Origin: Microbacterium flavescens
Lineage (GTDB): Bacteria; Actinomycetota; Actinomycetes; Actinomycetales; Microbacteriaceae
Reading direction: 5' to 3'
Length of the DNA stretch: 64,000 nt
Assembly (NCBI RefSeq): GCF_018588945.1
Contig: NZ_JAFIWA010000005.1
Span: forward strand, 248,001 to 312,000
In this document: piece by piece, positions 34,494 to 43,078 of the stretch
Position numbering within the stretch: position 1 is the first letter of the stretch
Layout: each line of letters starts with the position of its first letter
Position numbers and translations under genes: made by a program
The notes under the pieces: model-generated
The model's database searches: none
Seen by the model: only the letters and a program-made list of their open reading frames with translations
What the model was told of the DNA's origin: nothing

Positions 34494-35885
34494 CTAGGAC
34501 GCCGGCCCGCGGCACCAGGAGATCGCGAAGCCCGGCAACTCCCGGGATGCGCCGCCCTCGAGCGGGATGATTCGCGTCACCATGTCGCCGGGCATCGCGA
34601 GAACAGCGTCGTCGACGGCGTTCGTCGTGATGTCCGGTGCGATCGTGACGGCCACGAACCGTCCGCTCGGGGCTGCGCAGACCTGGATCACGGCGTCCGA
34701 AACGGGGACATCTGCGAGGAGCCTCTCCGCCCCTGAATCGTCTGCCAAGACAAGGGCCTGACGGGAGAGGCTGCCTTCGTCGTCGATCGAGAGGTACGTC
34801 GACAGGATGCCGTGTCCGACGACCTTCTCGGCGGCGAAGGGCCGTCCGTACTCGGGGTGATCGGCGGCGGGCTCCGTTCGGTCGCCGGTGCGAAGATCCA
34901 CCCGAGCGGGCCCCTCCTCGGTGCGCACATAGGCAACGGGCTCGTCGCGCGCGACCTCGTCGATCAGTGTCGCCTGACCCAGCCGAGTGGGCTCTCCGCC
35001 GGTCACGGGGTCGGCGACAAGGAGCTCCTTGCCGCGCGTGACGAGGAGGAGCGACCGTGTCCCCTGCACGAATCGAAAGTCATCGATACGAGGATCGGCG
35101 GCTCCGAGATCGAGGCGCGAGGGCGGGGCCTCCGGGGTTGCTGTGGAGGAGAGATACACAACGGAGTCCCGCGCGGGCAGACCTTCGATCGCGGGATCGG
35201 TCCACGTGTAGGCGATCCGATCGCCGGAATCCGATAATTGGAGCCGCGACAGCCGCCCGACTCCGGGCAGTTTCACCTCCACCGCCTCACGACCGTCGAC
35301 GGGAACGATCATGAGATCGGAGTCGCCCTGGTCGTTGATGGTCGAGACCACAAGGCCTCGGGGTGACTGCCGGAAGTCCTCGATGCGGGGGTGTTCGAAC
35401 ACCGTGACTCGATCGTCGTCGTCGAAATCTGAACGATAGATGCGGTCGTCGTCGGAGTCGGAACGCTCGAGCACGTGCACCTCGACGGCGGGCGTGTCCA
35501 CGACTGTCTCGAACCGCGAGGTCGAGACGCCGGACAGGCCGGACACTCGGTCGACGGTGATCGTATACCGGGCTCCATCGGCGAGCGGCTCGCTGAAGCG
35601 GACGCCGACGCTGCGGCCCGACGTGTCGACGGCGAACGGGACGCTCGGAACCACCGTCACCTGACCGGCGCTCACGGTCGCGAGGGGCTGATTGGCCGTG
35701 AAGATGACGCGCGAGCCGCTCGTGCCGGCCGCTGCGATCGGGTCGGCGAGCACCGCCGTGACCCGTGGCCCTTGGGCCACGCTCGCGCCCGCGCCCAGTA
35801 CGGCGACGAGCACGAGCGCACTCACGGAAGCCAGGAAGACAGCGAGGAAGGAGCGCCCGCGGCGAGCGGACGCCTCAATACTCAT
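34494..35885 (-). CDS. Secreted/anchored protein with an Ig-like domain and TolB-type repeats, Asp-rich linker
   Basis: A 463-aa protein with a basic N-terminus and hydrophobic segment (about 13-34) as signal or anchor. Residues about 40-130 resemble an Ig-like fold (SGSRVIFTANQPLATVSAGQ), then a very acidic stretch SDSDDDRIYRSDFDDDDRV, and a beta-propeller-like second half with SDSGDRIAYTWTD (TolB-like). The Asp-rich stretch could bind Ca2+ or another metal. It overlaps the TIGR03943 gene by 11 nt. Function unknown; coupling with a permease operon is the only hint. Confidence 0.65.
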   Translation of the reverse strand: MSIEASARRGRSFLAVFLASVSALVLVAVLGAGASVAQGPRVTAVLADPIAAAGTSGSRVIFTANQPLATVSAGQVTVVPSVPFAVDTSGRSVGVRFSEPLADGARYTITVDRVSGLSGVSTSRFETVVDTPAVEVHVLERSDSDDDRIYRSDFDDDDRVTVFEHPRIEDFRQSPRGLVVSTINDQGDSDLMIVPVDGREAVEVKLPGVGRLSRLQLSDSGDRIAYTWTDPAIEGLPARDSVVYLSSTATPEAPPSRLDLGAADPRIDDFRFVQGTRSLLLVTRGKELLVADPVTGGEPTRLGQATLIDEVARDEPVAYVRTEEGPARVDLRTGDRTEPAADHPEYGRPFAAEKVVGHGILSTYLSIDDEGSLSRQALVLADDSGAERLLADVPVSDAVIQVCAAPSGRFVAVTIAPDITTNAVDDAVLAMPGDMVTRIIPLEGGASRELPGFAISWCRGPAS

Positions 35886-36645
35886 AGGGATCCTCCGGCA
35901 CATCGACCGGCGTGACGGCGGTGGGATGGATGACGAGGTGGTCACGCTCCGACGCAACGGTGCCCTCGACCTTCACCCACTGGCCCACCTCGTGGACGCC
36001 GGCCCACCCCGCCTCGACGATGGGGAGCGTGGCGGGTTGCGCATCGATCACGCAGTGGGTGATCACGAGCCTGGTCAGGAGGAAGGCGTCCGGATCGTCG
36101 GGGTTGGGCGCGATGAACCCGGTCAGGTCGACGGCGTCACCCACGAACTGCTCCGGCGCGGTGGCGGTCGCGAAGACGGTGGACCAGTCAGGAACGCCGA
36201 AGTGGGCGGTGTCCCCGGATTGCGCGAGCATCACGATCTCCTCCCCTCCGAAGAGCGTCGGCGCGGTCGACGTGCGCGCGATGGCGAGGTCGACGGAGAG
36301 CACCGTCGGGTGCACGACGAGAGCAGCGAGCGTCACGAGCGTGGCCAGCACACCGCCTGTCATCGTCACGACGCCGGGCGTGCGCCGACGCGGGTGCTCT
36401 CCGTCGGGGCCTTCGTGACTCGCGTCATGGTCATGGTCATGGTCGTGGTCGCGCTCGGCGCCGCGTCGGATGCCGAATGACGCGGCGACGACCAGGATCG
36501 CGATCACGGACATCGTGACGGCGAACCAGGCGTTGGCCGGGTTGATGTAGAGATCGAGCTGACCGGTGAGTGCCAGAACGAGTGTCAGTACGGCCAGGGC
36601 GCCGGCGATGCCGGCACCGAGCCACCGCTCCCACAGGTCACGCAA
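35875..36645 (-). CDS. TIGR03943/YcgQ family protein
   Basis: A 256-aa membrane protein: two N-terminal helices (about 8-60), a His/Asp run HDHDHDHDASH in the loop at about 66-80, a third helix (about 92-112) and a C-terminal domain with LTGFIAPNPDDPDAFLLTR and ITHCVIDAQP. It belongs to the family (DUF1980) always found with a permease of the YcgR type. The pair is linked in other bacteria to metal or zinc stress. The permease overlaps by 8 nt and the secreted protein by 11 nt. Confidence 0.85.
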   Translation of the reverse strand: MRDLWERWLGAGIAGALAVLTLVLALTGQLDLYINPANAWFAVTMSVIAILVVAASFGIRRGAERDHDHDHDHDASHEGPDGEHPRRRTPGVVTMTGGVLATLVTLAALVVHPTVLSVDLAIARTSTAPTLFGGEEIVMLAQSGDTAHFGVPDWSTVFATATAPEQFVGDAVDLTGFIAPNPDDPDAFLLTRLVITHCVIDAQPATLPIVEAGWAGVHEVGQWVKVEGTVASERDHLVIHPTAVTPVDVPEDPYEY

Positions 36646-37714
36646 GGAGATTCACCGCCGTCCCGATCACGAACGCCGCGGGGATGACGACGGCGACGAT
36701 CCCGATCAGCACACGTGTGCGGAAGGTCGTGCGCATGAGCGCCAGCATCTTCACATCGATGAGTGGACCGACGATGAGGAAGGCGACGATCGAACCCGGG
36801 GTGAAGGCGGAGGCGAATGAGAGCGCGAAGAAGGCGTCGACGTTGGAGCAGATCGCCACCACGAGCGCGAGCGAGGTCATCGCGAAGATCGACAAGACCG
36901 GGTCGCTTCCGATCGCCAGCAGCACGTCCCGCGGAATGAGCACCTGGACAGCGCCCGCGATCGCCGAGCCGATCACGAGGGCCGGCATGATGGCCCTCAA
37001 CTCGACCACGGCCTGACGGACCGACCGATGCGCGCGCGTCTCGCTGGACTCGGCGGCGACGGCGTCGCAGGCGTCCCGGAAACTGGGGGTCAGGAGCGAC
37101 GCGGGGTCGGGGTGACGGCTGTAGAGCCAGCCGATCAGATTCGCGATGAGGTATCCGCCGACGAGGCGTGCGACGAGAATCCCGTCGTCCCAGCCGAAGG
37201 CCTGATGGGTCGTGAGGATGACGATCGGGTTCACGATCGGCGCCGCGATCAGGAAGGTCAGCGTGTCGGGCACGCTGAGTCCGCGCATCATGAGACCGCG
37301 CGCGAACGGCACGTTTCCGCACTCGCACACAGGGATGAGCATCCCGAGGAGAGACAGCACGGCTCGCCGCGCCCACGCGCGCCGGGGAAGCATCCGTTCG
37401 ATGACGGTGGGGGGCACCCAGACCTGTATCACCACGGAGAGCAGGATGCCGAGGATGACGAACGGCAACGACTCGATCAGGACGCTGACGGCGAGCGTGA
37501 GACCATCCTGCAGTCGAGCCGGCAGCGGGTCCCGGAAATACTGCTGCGGGAGAAGGACGATGCCGGTGAGCACGAACACACACGCGAGACCGGCCATGAC
37601 GCGCCGCGCACGCAAGGACCGCGTCGGACGACGATTCTGGGCGGGAAGGGTGGGGGTCGTGCGGCCGGGGATCGGCGAGCGCGGCCTCCACTTCGTTTGA
37701 CGTCGCTGTGCCAC
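36638..37714 (-). CDS. Permease, YcgR/YraQ-type (DUF318)
   Basis: A 358-aa membrane protein with about eight helices. The family hallmark PVCECGNVPFARGLMMRGLS is present, with the two Cys of CECG, and the second repeat has VAICSNVDAFFALSFASAF. It transports an unidentified metal or oxyanion. The first gene of the three-gene operon. GTG at 37714 gives a basic N-terminus of about 38 residues; a later start at the Met around codon 40 is possible. No Zur-type operator was seen just upstream. Confidence 0.85.
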   Translation of the reverse strand: MAQRRQTKWRPRSPIPGRTTPTLPAQNRRPTRSLRARRVMAGLACVFVLTGIVLLPQQYFRDPLPARLQDGLTLAVSVLIESLPFVILGILLSVVIQVWVPPTVIERMLPRRAWARRAVLSLLGMLIPVCECGNVPFARGLMMRGLSVPDTLTFLIAAPIVNPIVILTTHQAFGWDDGILVARLVGGYLIANLIGWLYSRHPDPASLLTPSFRDACDAVAAESSETRAHRSVRQAVVELRAIMPALVIGSAIAGAVQVLIPRDVLLAIGSDPVLSIFAMTSLALVVAICSNVDAFFALSFASAFTPGSIVAFLIVGPLIDVKMLALMRTTFRTRVLIGIVAVVIPAAFVIGTAVNLLA

Positions 37715-37750
37715 GGGGTCTTTCGGTCGTTCGGAGTGACGGAAGGGAGG

Positions 37751-37785
37751 GGCGGGGTGCCGGTGGAGTTCACCGGCACCCCGCC
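37751..37785 (-). terminator. Terminator of the GH127 gene
   Basis: A perfect 15-bp stem (37751-37765 and 37771-37785; GGCGGGGTGCCGGTG) with loop GAGTT, 5 nt beyond the GH127 stop on the minus strand. The remaining bases to 37715 are the permease upstream region. Confidence 0.8.
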
Positions 37786-37790
37786 TGACG

Positions 37791-40700
37791 CTAGTTGGCC
37801 ATGCAGCTCATCGCCGAATACTCAACGGTGTGGCTGCTGGTCACCTCCTCGCCGCCGATCGAACCCGAGAGCTCAACCGCCACGCTGCCCGCGGAGACAG
37901 ACGGCAGGCGCGTCGTGAACGACTGCGCCGCAGTCTTACCGGGGGCGAGCTGCGCCCAGGTCTTGTCGCCGAATGCTGACCGCAGGGTGGCTCGGACAGC
38001 CACATCGTTGACGTTGGTCGCCTGCACCACCAGGATCGTCTTTCCGCCGATGCAGCGCTTCGAGACGGTCGCCTCGACGCTGAGCGCCGGAGCAGCCTGT
38101 TCACGCACCACCACGGTGTACGGCGTGGTGGTGACGTGATCCTGTGCGATCGAGTTGATCGTCAGGGTCTTCTCCACACCCGGTTCGAGCTCCACCGTGC
38201 GCGGCTGCGTGTCATCGACGAGGATGTCTCCGAATTTCACGAGACCGCTGGGCACACTCGGAGTCGCGCGGAACGACACGGAGTCGGTCCCGACCGGGAC
38301 ATTGACGACGTACGACGTCGTCGCCGGATCGAACGTCGGCGCCAGGGTGCCACCGTCGACGGAGAGCGCGGAGAGTGCCGAGGCGGTGCTGTACTCAGCA
38401 GGGCGCGACGTGTACACGCCGAACACACCGCCGACGAAGCTCCCGGTCGACTGATACCGCACCGTGATGACGGGGATCCGATCGCCGTTCGCGTCGAGCA
38501 CGGGCTCACCGTTCGCGTCGACCTTGTACCGCACGTTCTCCGCGGTCAGGTACTTCGCGGGGATCTGGTCACGCACCTCGTAGAACACGCCGCTGCCGGC
38601 AGCGTTCGTGATCTGCTGCGTCTTGAACAGCTCGTCGTTGAGGTACACCTGGAAGCTCCGACCGTTGTCTCCGGAGAAGTAGGTGGTCTCCAGGAAGTTG
38701 GCCGTCTCCGACGGGGCTACAGCCATGTCGTAGCTGAACCAGGCGCCGGAGTTGCCGTGACGGTACTGCCGACCGTTGTGCACACCGACACTCGTGTTGC
38801 CCGACGTCTTCAGGTTCTTCGCCGCCTCACCGTTGTTGTTGTCGAAAGTGGTGAGAGTGTCGATGAAACGCTCGGAGGCGCGAAGACGCTGCTTCTCCTC
38901 GAGGATCGCCTGCTGCGATGCAGCAGAGTCGGGGACCTCGAAGTTCATGTAGATGCCGTACCGGTTCCCGTGCTGGGAGTAGTGCGGCGTGTACACGAGA
39001 TCCTGACCGTCACGGGTGCCGTTCAGCCGGAACTGAACCTCGCCCGCGGAGTTGTCCTCGATGCGCTCCACATTCTGGGCGACGTCGTCATACCAGTCCT
39101 GCGTCGTCGGAGTCCCCACCGTGATCGACTGCTGGACGGCGTTCGAGGGCGCGAGCGCGATGCGCACGCTCACCCCGACGCTTCCCCAGCCGGTCATGTT
39201 CTCGGTTCCGAGATCGGTGCTGAGAACGGCCGGACCGTACTTGAACGCCACGAAGTCCGCGTTGTCAGGTGTGTCGTAAGCCACGACCTCCATGGGCGTT
39301 GTCAGCTGGATGCTGTCCCCGGCTGCGACCTCGTCGAGCACGATGTATCCGCCCGAGATGCGCGGGGTGACTGTCTCGCCGTTGACGACCAGGACCGGGT
39401 CACCGGCTACCCAGTCGGGAACGCGCAACCGCAGAGTCGCGCCTTCGGCAAGGGCTTCACCGTCGACCGCCGCCACCGAGATGGTGACGGTGTCGTCGTT
39501 CGGGAAGTTCGCCTCCTGCGTGATCCGCATATTGCTGTCCGAGTGGTCGTACGTCGAGCTGAAGTACAAGTTCACCCAGACGGTCTTGTCGCGGGAGAAG
39601 TACAGCGTGTCGGCGAGCTTGGAGAAGTTCTCCATGCCGGTGCCGATGCAGCACCAGAACAGCTGGGACTCGTTCGGCGTCGGCCCGTAGACCTTGTAAT
39701 AGCCCGGCGCCATCGGGTTGAAGTACATGCTCATGCCCGTATCGGGATTCTGCGAGGACAAGATCGTGTTGATGAACGTGTTCTCGTAGTAATGCATGTA
39801 CTGGACGTCCTGCGTCACCTTGAACAGCTCTCGAGCGAGCTTGAGCATGTTGTACTCATTGCACGTCTCGGCTGTCTGCGGGTTGCCGGTCGCCCCCTGC
39901 TGAGTGGCATAGCGCCACAAGGTGTCCGGTGCACGGAAGTGCTCGGACTGACTGTTCGCGCCCGTCACATACGTGTGATGGTCGACGACGATGTCGAAGA
40001 AGTTCTGCGCCGCCGTCAGGTACATCCCGAGATTCGTCTTCTCCGCTGCCGTCAGCATCTCGTAGTACTCGGGGTTCTGAGTGAACACCGTGTAGCGCTT
40101 CAAAGCCCCGATGAACTTCGGGATGGTCGTGTTCGCGTGCCGGCCTGCGAGGACATCGTTGCCGTTGGCGAGCGACTGGAACAGCGAAACCTCGTCGAAG
40201 CGCTCCGCGGCGAGCTTGAAGTGCGGATTGCCGCCGGAGACGTCGAAGAGCTCGTAGAGCGCCTCGTTCATCCCGCCGTATTCGGTGCCGAGAAGGGTCG
40301 CGGTGTTGGTCAGCGTCGAGACGCGACCGTGCATGTACTCACCGAAGCCCTCCGCCACATCGAGTGCTGCTGCGCCAACCGGTCCATCCACATACTCGTA
40401 CGCGTCGAGAAGACCCGCGAGCACCTTGTGGAGGTTGTAGTAGGGGACGATGACCTGATCATCGGAGGTGCCGCGACCTTCGACCGCGTCGAGCGCCGAG
40501 TCCCGGAACGGCCCGACATAGCCCGCCCGCGTCGTGTCCTCGTAGCTGGCCTGGACGTCACGGAGCCCGTAGACGAGGCCCTCGAGGTCTGCGAGCAGCT
40601 CTGCTTTCGTTTCCGCGTCATCGGTGTTCGCGTAGTTCATCGCGAGAGCCGACATGTAGTGACCGAACGAGTGTCCGCGGAAGTTCCACGTCACTGAGCC

Positions 40701-41996
40701 GTTCTCCCACCCGGGGTAGCTCGTCGTGCTGATCGGGAACGCGCCCGGCTTGTAGGTGTTGGCCGTGACGCGGAACCAGTGCAGGTAGCGCTCGGGGTCC
40801 AGGCTCTGGAGGTACTCGATCTCCTTCTGCTGGGCGTTCACGAGGTAATCGTCGACGAGCTCGACGTCCTCGAGACCGGTGTCCTGGATCGGTGCGATGT
40901 CGGCGGGGACCACCACCTCGAAGGTGCGCTCCGTCGAAGGGCCACCGACGTAGGACACGCGCGCAGTGAGCGTGACTGTCACGTCATCGTCGCCCGCCTC
41001 GGGGCGGACCAGAGTGCCATTCTCGCTGATCACCTCAGGGGTGTCCGAGCTCCACTGCACGCGGGAACCGTTGGACGCCGTCGTCGGCAGGACGAGGCTG
41101 GATGTCGCGACCGACGGAACCGTCAGAGTCTGTGCAGCAGCGGCGGCAAGAGCGGCGCGGTCGACCTGGCCGCCGCCGTCCTCATACAGCGCGACGATGC
41201 CGGCAAGATCAGCCGTGCCGTCGTAGAGACGATAGTCGTCGAGCGCGCTGGTCAAGTAGCCGCCGTTGTAGTTGGGGCCGTTGTATCCGATCGACTTCGG
41301 CAGAGCGGGCGTGGCCTCCTTGATGATGCCCGTCGAGCTGGCGCTCGTCGCCGTCTGCACGCTCGTGGTGACCTTCGCGCCGTTGCGGTAGAGACCGAAC
41401 TCCTTGCTGGCGCTGTTGTAGGTCGCGGCGATGTGAGTCCACTGGCCGACGGGGAAGAACGCAGCACGGTCGGTCGTGGCGGCGCGCACCTCGTGCGGCA
41501 AGCCCGTGCCTGCGCCGAAGGAGAACAGCAGCGGGTTCGTCGCACTCACCGACGAGACGTACCACCCATCGCTGTTGTACGCACGCTTGTTCCACGAGAT
41601 GAGCTGCTCACCCGTCATGGACTGGGTCGGGTTGAACCAGAACGAAACGGTCAGGTTTGCGGGCACGAGTTCACTGGCCGTGCCGAGGTCGAGGAACGTG
41701 TTCCCGTTGAGCTTGAGGCCCTTGGTGCCGGGCTTAGCCCCGTCGATGTACGTGTGGTTGAGTGTGGTGCTGCCGTTGTGGCCCTTGAGCGCGGTCGGGT
41801 GGGCGAGCGGGCTGCTGTCGGCTACCGAGTCCTCGAACAGCAGTTCGAGCACAGGGTCTCCCAGCCCGAAGTCATCGACGGCGTGCGCTGGGCTGACCGC
41901 TCCCAGCATCAGTGCGCCGGCTGTCGCGGCGGAGAGCGCTGAGACAAGCGATCTACGCACGCCGACCCGGCGATTCTTGCGCGGTTTGGTGAACAA
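37791..41996 (-). CDS. Secreted GH127 beta-L-arabinofuranosidase, multidomain
   Basis: A 1401-aa exported protein. Order: signal peptide (about 1-39, ending SPAHA), LamG-like sugar-binding domain (about 45-240), atrophied bacterial Ig domain (about 280-365), GH127 catalytic region (about 385-1050), a cadherin-like beta-sandwich (LSVDGGTLAPTFDPATTSYV) and a C-terminal NEW3-like domain. Catalysis by comparison with HypBA1 uses a zinc site of a Glu and three Cys: ETC (Cys712) and WCC (Cys782 and Cys783), one Cys being the nucleophile. It would remove beta-L-arabinofuranose from plant glycoproteins. TTG at 41996 has GGAGG 6 nt upstream; the first ATG in phase is 120 bases earlier without such a site. 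Two LacI-type operators lie upstream. Confidence 0.88.
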   Translation of the reverse strand: MFTKPRKNRRVGVRRSLVSALSAATAGALMLGAVSPAHAVDDFGLGDPVLELLFEDSVADSSPLAHPTALKGHNGSTTLNHTYIDGAKPGTKGLKLNGNTFLDLGTASELVPANLTVSFWFNPTQSMTGEQLISWNKRAYNSDGWYVSSVSATNPLLFSFGAGTGLPHEVRAATTDRAAFFPVGQWTHIAATYNSASKEFGLYRNGAKVTTSVQTATSASSTGIIKEATPALPKSIGYNGPNYNGGYLTSALDDYRLYDGTADLAGIVALYEDGGGQVDRAALAAAAAQTLTVPSVATSSLVLPTTASNGSRVQWSSDTPEVISENGTLVRPEAGDDDVTVTLTARVSYVGGPSTERTFEVVVPADIAPIQDTGLEDVELVDDYLVNAQQKEIEYLQSLDPERYLHWFRVTANTYKPGAFPISTTSYPGWENGSVTWNFRGHSFGHYMSALAMNYANTDDAETKAELLADLEGLVYGLRDVQASYEDTTRAGYVGPFRDSALDAVEGRGTSDDQVIVPYYNLHKVLAGLLDAYEYVDGPVGAAALDVAEGFGEYMHGRVSTLTNTATLLGTEYGGMNEALYELFDVSGGNPHFKLAAERFDEVSLFQSLANGNDVLAGRHANTTIPKFIGALKRYTVFTQNPEYYEMLTAAEKTNLGMYLTAAQNFFDIVVDHHTYVTGANSQSEHFRAPDTLWRYATQQGATGNPQTAETCNEYNMLKLARELFKVTQDVQYMHYYENTFINTILSSQNPDTGMSMYFNPMAPGYYKVYGPTPNESQLFWCCIGTGMENFSKLADTLYFSRDKTVWVNLYFSSTYDHSDSNMRITQEANFPNDDTVTISVAAVDGEALAEGATLRLRVPDWVAGDPVLVVNGETVTPRISGGYIVLDEVAAGDSIQLTTPMEVVAYDTPDNADFVAFKYGPAVLSTDLGTENMTGWGSVGVSVRIALAPSNAVQQSITVGTPTTQDWYDDVAQNVERIEDNSAGEVQFRLNGTRDGQDLVYTPHYSQHGNRYGIYMNFEVPDSAASQQAILEEKQRLRASERFIDTLTTFDNNNGEAAKNLKTSGNTSVGVHNGRQYRHGNSGAWFSYDMAVAPSETANFLETTYFSGDNGRSFQVYLNDELFKTQQITNAAGSGVFYEVRDQIPAKYLTAENVRYKVDANGEPVLDANGDRIPVITVRYQSTGSFVGGVFGVYTSRPAEYSTASALSALSVDGGTLAPTFDPATTSYVVNVPVGTDSVSFRATPSVPSGLVKFGDILVDDTQPRTVELEPGVEKTLTINSIAQDHVTTTPYTVVVREQAAPALSVEATVSKRCIGGKTILVVQATNVNDVAVRATLRSAFGDKTWAQLAPGKTAAQSFTTRLPSVSAGSVAVELSGSIGGEEVTSSHTVEYSAMSCMAN

Positions 41997-42120
41997 TCCA
42001 ACCTCCGTGTTGGTGGTTCGAACGGTTGATCGACCGAATGAACGATTCCGGTTTGGTTTATCGACCAACCTTGGCGAGGAAGCTTCGTCGCTCCACGCCG
42101 ATTGGCCAGCTCGCACCTTG

Positions 42121-42155
42121 TGAGCGCTAACGACTGGCAGAAAGTTACCGCTAAC
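42121..42155 (-). promoter_or_regulatory. Two LacI-type operators at the GH127 promoter
   Basis: GTTACCGCTAAC (42144-42155) has perfect arms GTTA/TAAC and overlaps the -10 TAACTT (42142-42147). A second site, TGAGCGCTAAC (42121-42131, core AGCGCT), lies about 20 bp downstream. Both fit the LacI-family half-site GTTAGCG/CGCTAAC. No lacI gene is in the window. Confidence 0.72.
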
Positions 42156-42171
42156 TACGCACGCTCGTCAA
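42142..42171 (-). promoter_or_regulatory. Promoter of the GH127 gene
   Basis: -35 TTGACG (42166-42171), spacer 18 bp, -10 TAACTT (42142-42147), on the minus strand. It gives a leader of about 140 nt before the TTG start. The leader (41997-42141) contains GGTTGATCGACC and GGTTTATCGACC, two similar 12-mers that may be a further regulatory site. The other half of the gap (42172-42302) holds the upstream region of the GNAT gene and nothing else recognised. Confidence 0.6.
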
Positions 42172-42302
42172 TGATCCGACGCTGTTGGTCGCCGGCAGGC
42201 GCCCCCGAGCTCCGCCGCCGACAGCGAAGAGCGCCCGTGCCCGTGGCCTTGTCCTGTGCCGGAGCGGGCCGCACACTGGAGTCCCCGAGCGAGGAGCCTG
42301 CC

Positions 42303-42890
42303 GTGACGAGTCCGCACGTGATCAAACCGCTCAGCCCCGACACCTTCCCGGCGTGGCTGGCTCTGGCGGAGAAGCACAACGGGGTGTGGGGCGGGTGCTA
42401 CTGCTCGTACTTCCATGGCGACACCGAGCACACCGTGAAGCGCGAGCACGACGGACCGACGTTCAAACGGCGACTCGTGGCGGAGGGCGTCGCGCACGCG
42501 GCGCTGGTCTTCGACGGCGACGACGCGATCGCGTGGTGCCAGTACGGCAGCCCCGAGGAGCTCCCGGGCATCTATCACCGCAAACAGTACGACGCAGGCG
42601 AGACGAATCCGGCACCGTGGCGCATCACGTGCTTCTTCGTCGACCGGGATCACCGACGGTCGGGAGTGGCGCGCGAGGCCCTCGACGGCGCGCTCGAGCT
42701 GATCTCACGGGCCGGCGGGGGCGAAGTCGTCTCCTTCCCCAACGAGCTCCTGCCCGGCAAGAGGACGTCGTCCTCGTTCCTGCACAACGGCACGAGGGCG
42801 ATGTTCGAGAAGGCGGGGTTCACCTTCGAGCGGCACATCGGGAAGAGCAAGACGGTGATGCGGATCACCGTCCCGCCCGCCACCCCCTGA
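42303..42890 (+). CDS. GNAT family N-acetyltransferase
   Basis: A 195-aa protein. CFFVDRDHRRSGVAREALDGAL (about 103-124) is the GNAT motif A region with the R-x-x-G-x-A loop. N-terminal half has GVWGGCYCSYFHGD and QYGSPEELPGIYHRKQYD, seen in a small actinobacterial subfamily of unknown acceptor. GTG at 42303 with AGGAG about eight bases upstream. It stands alone between the GH127 upstream region and the VWA gene. Confidence 0.82.
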   Translation: MTSPHVIKPLSPDTFPAWLALAEKHNGVWGGCYCSYFHGDTEHTVKREHDGPTFKRRLVAEGVAHAALVFDGDDAIAWCQYGSPEELPGIYHRKQYDAGETNPAPWRITCFFVDRDHRRSGVAREALDGALELISRAGGGEVVSFPNELLPGKRTSSSFLHNGTRAMFEKAGFTFERHIGKSKTVMRITVPPATP

Positions 42891-43078
42891 CGACCGGGGG
42901 CTCCAGCAGCGAAGGTGCCGCGCGGTCCCGCGTGAGGGCTTCCCTTTGACCTCGGAGCGCCGTCACCTAGACTCCCCCTGAAGTATCCCCCCTCCCGAAC
43001 CACGGTGCCGTACACCGCAGATACGACGCCGTATCCCCCCACAAGCGGGCTCCCCACCCGCCGTTCATCGGAGTGCAA
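42891..43078 (+). promoter_or_regulatory. Upstream region of the second substrate-binding/VWA gene
   Basis: 188 nt. -35 TTGACC (42946-42951), spacer 16 bp, -10 TAGACT (42968-42973), leader of about 100 nt. No other element was recognised. Confidence 0.45.

Noticed and set aside
37715..37750. Possible Zur operator upstream of the permease operon
   Set aside because: No AT-rich TGAAAA-type dyad was found in the short upstream gap.
38136..40697. Long plus-strand reading frame inside the GH127 gene
   Set aside because: Antisense to a clear multidomain enzyme; composition (Arg, Val, His) is that of a shadow frame.
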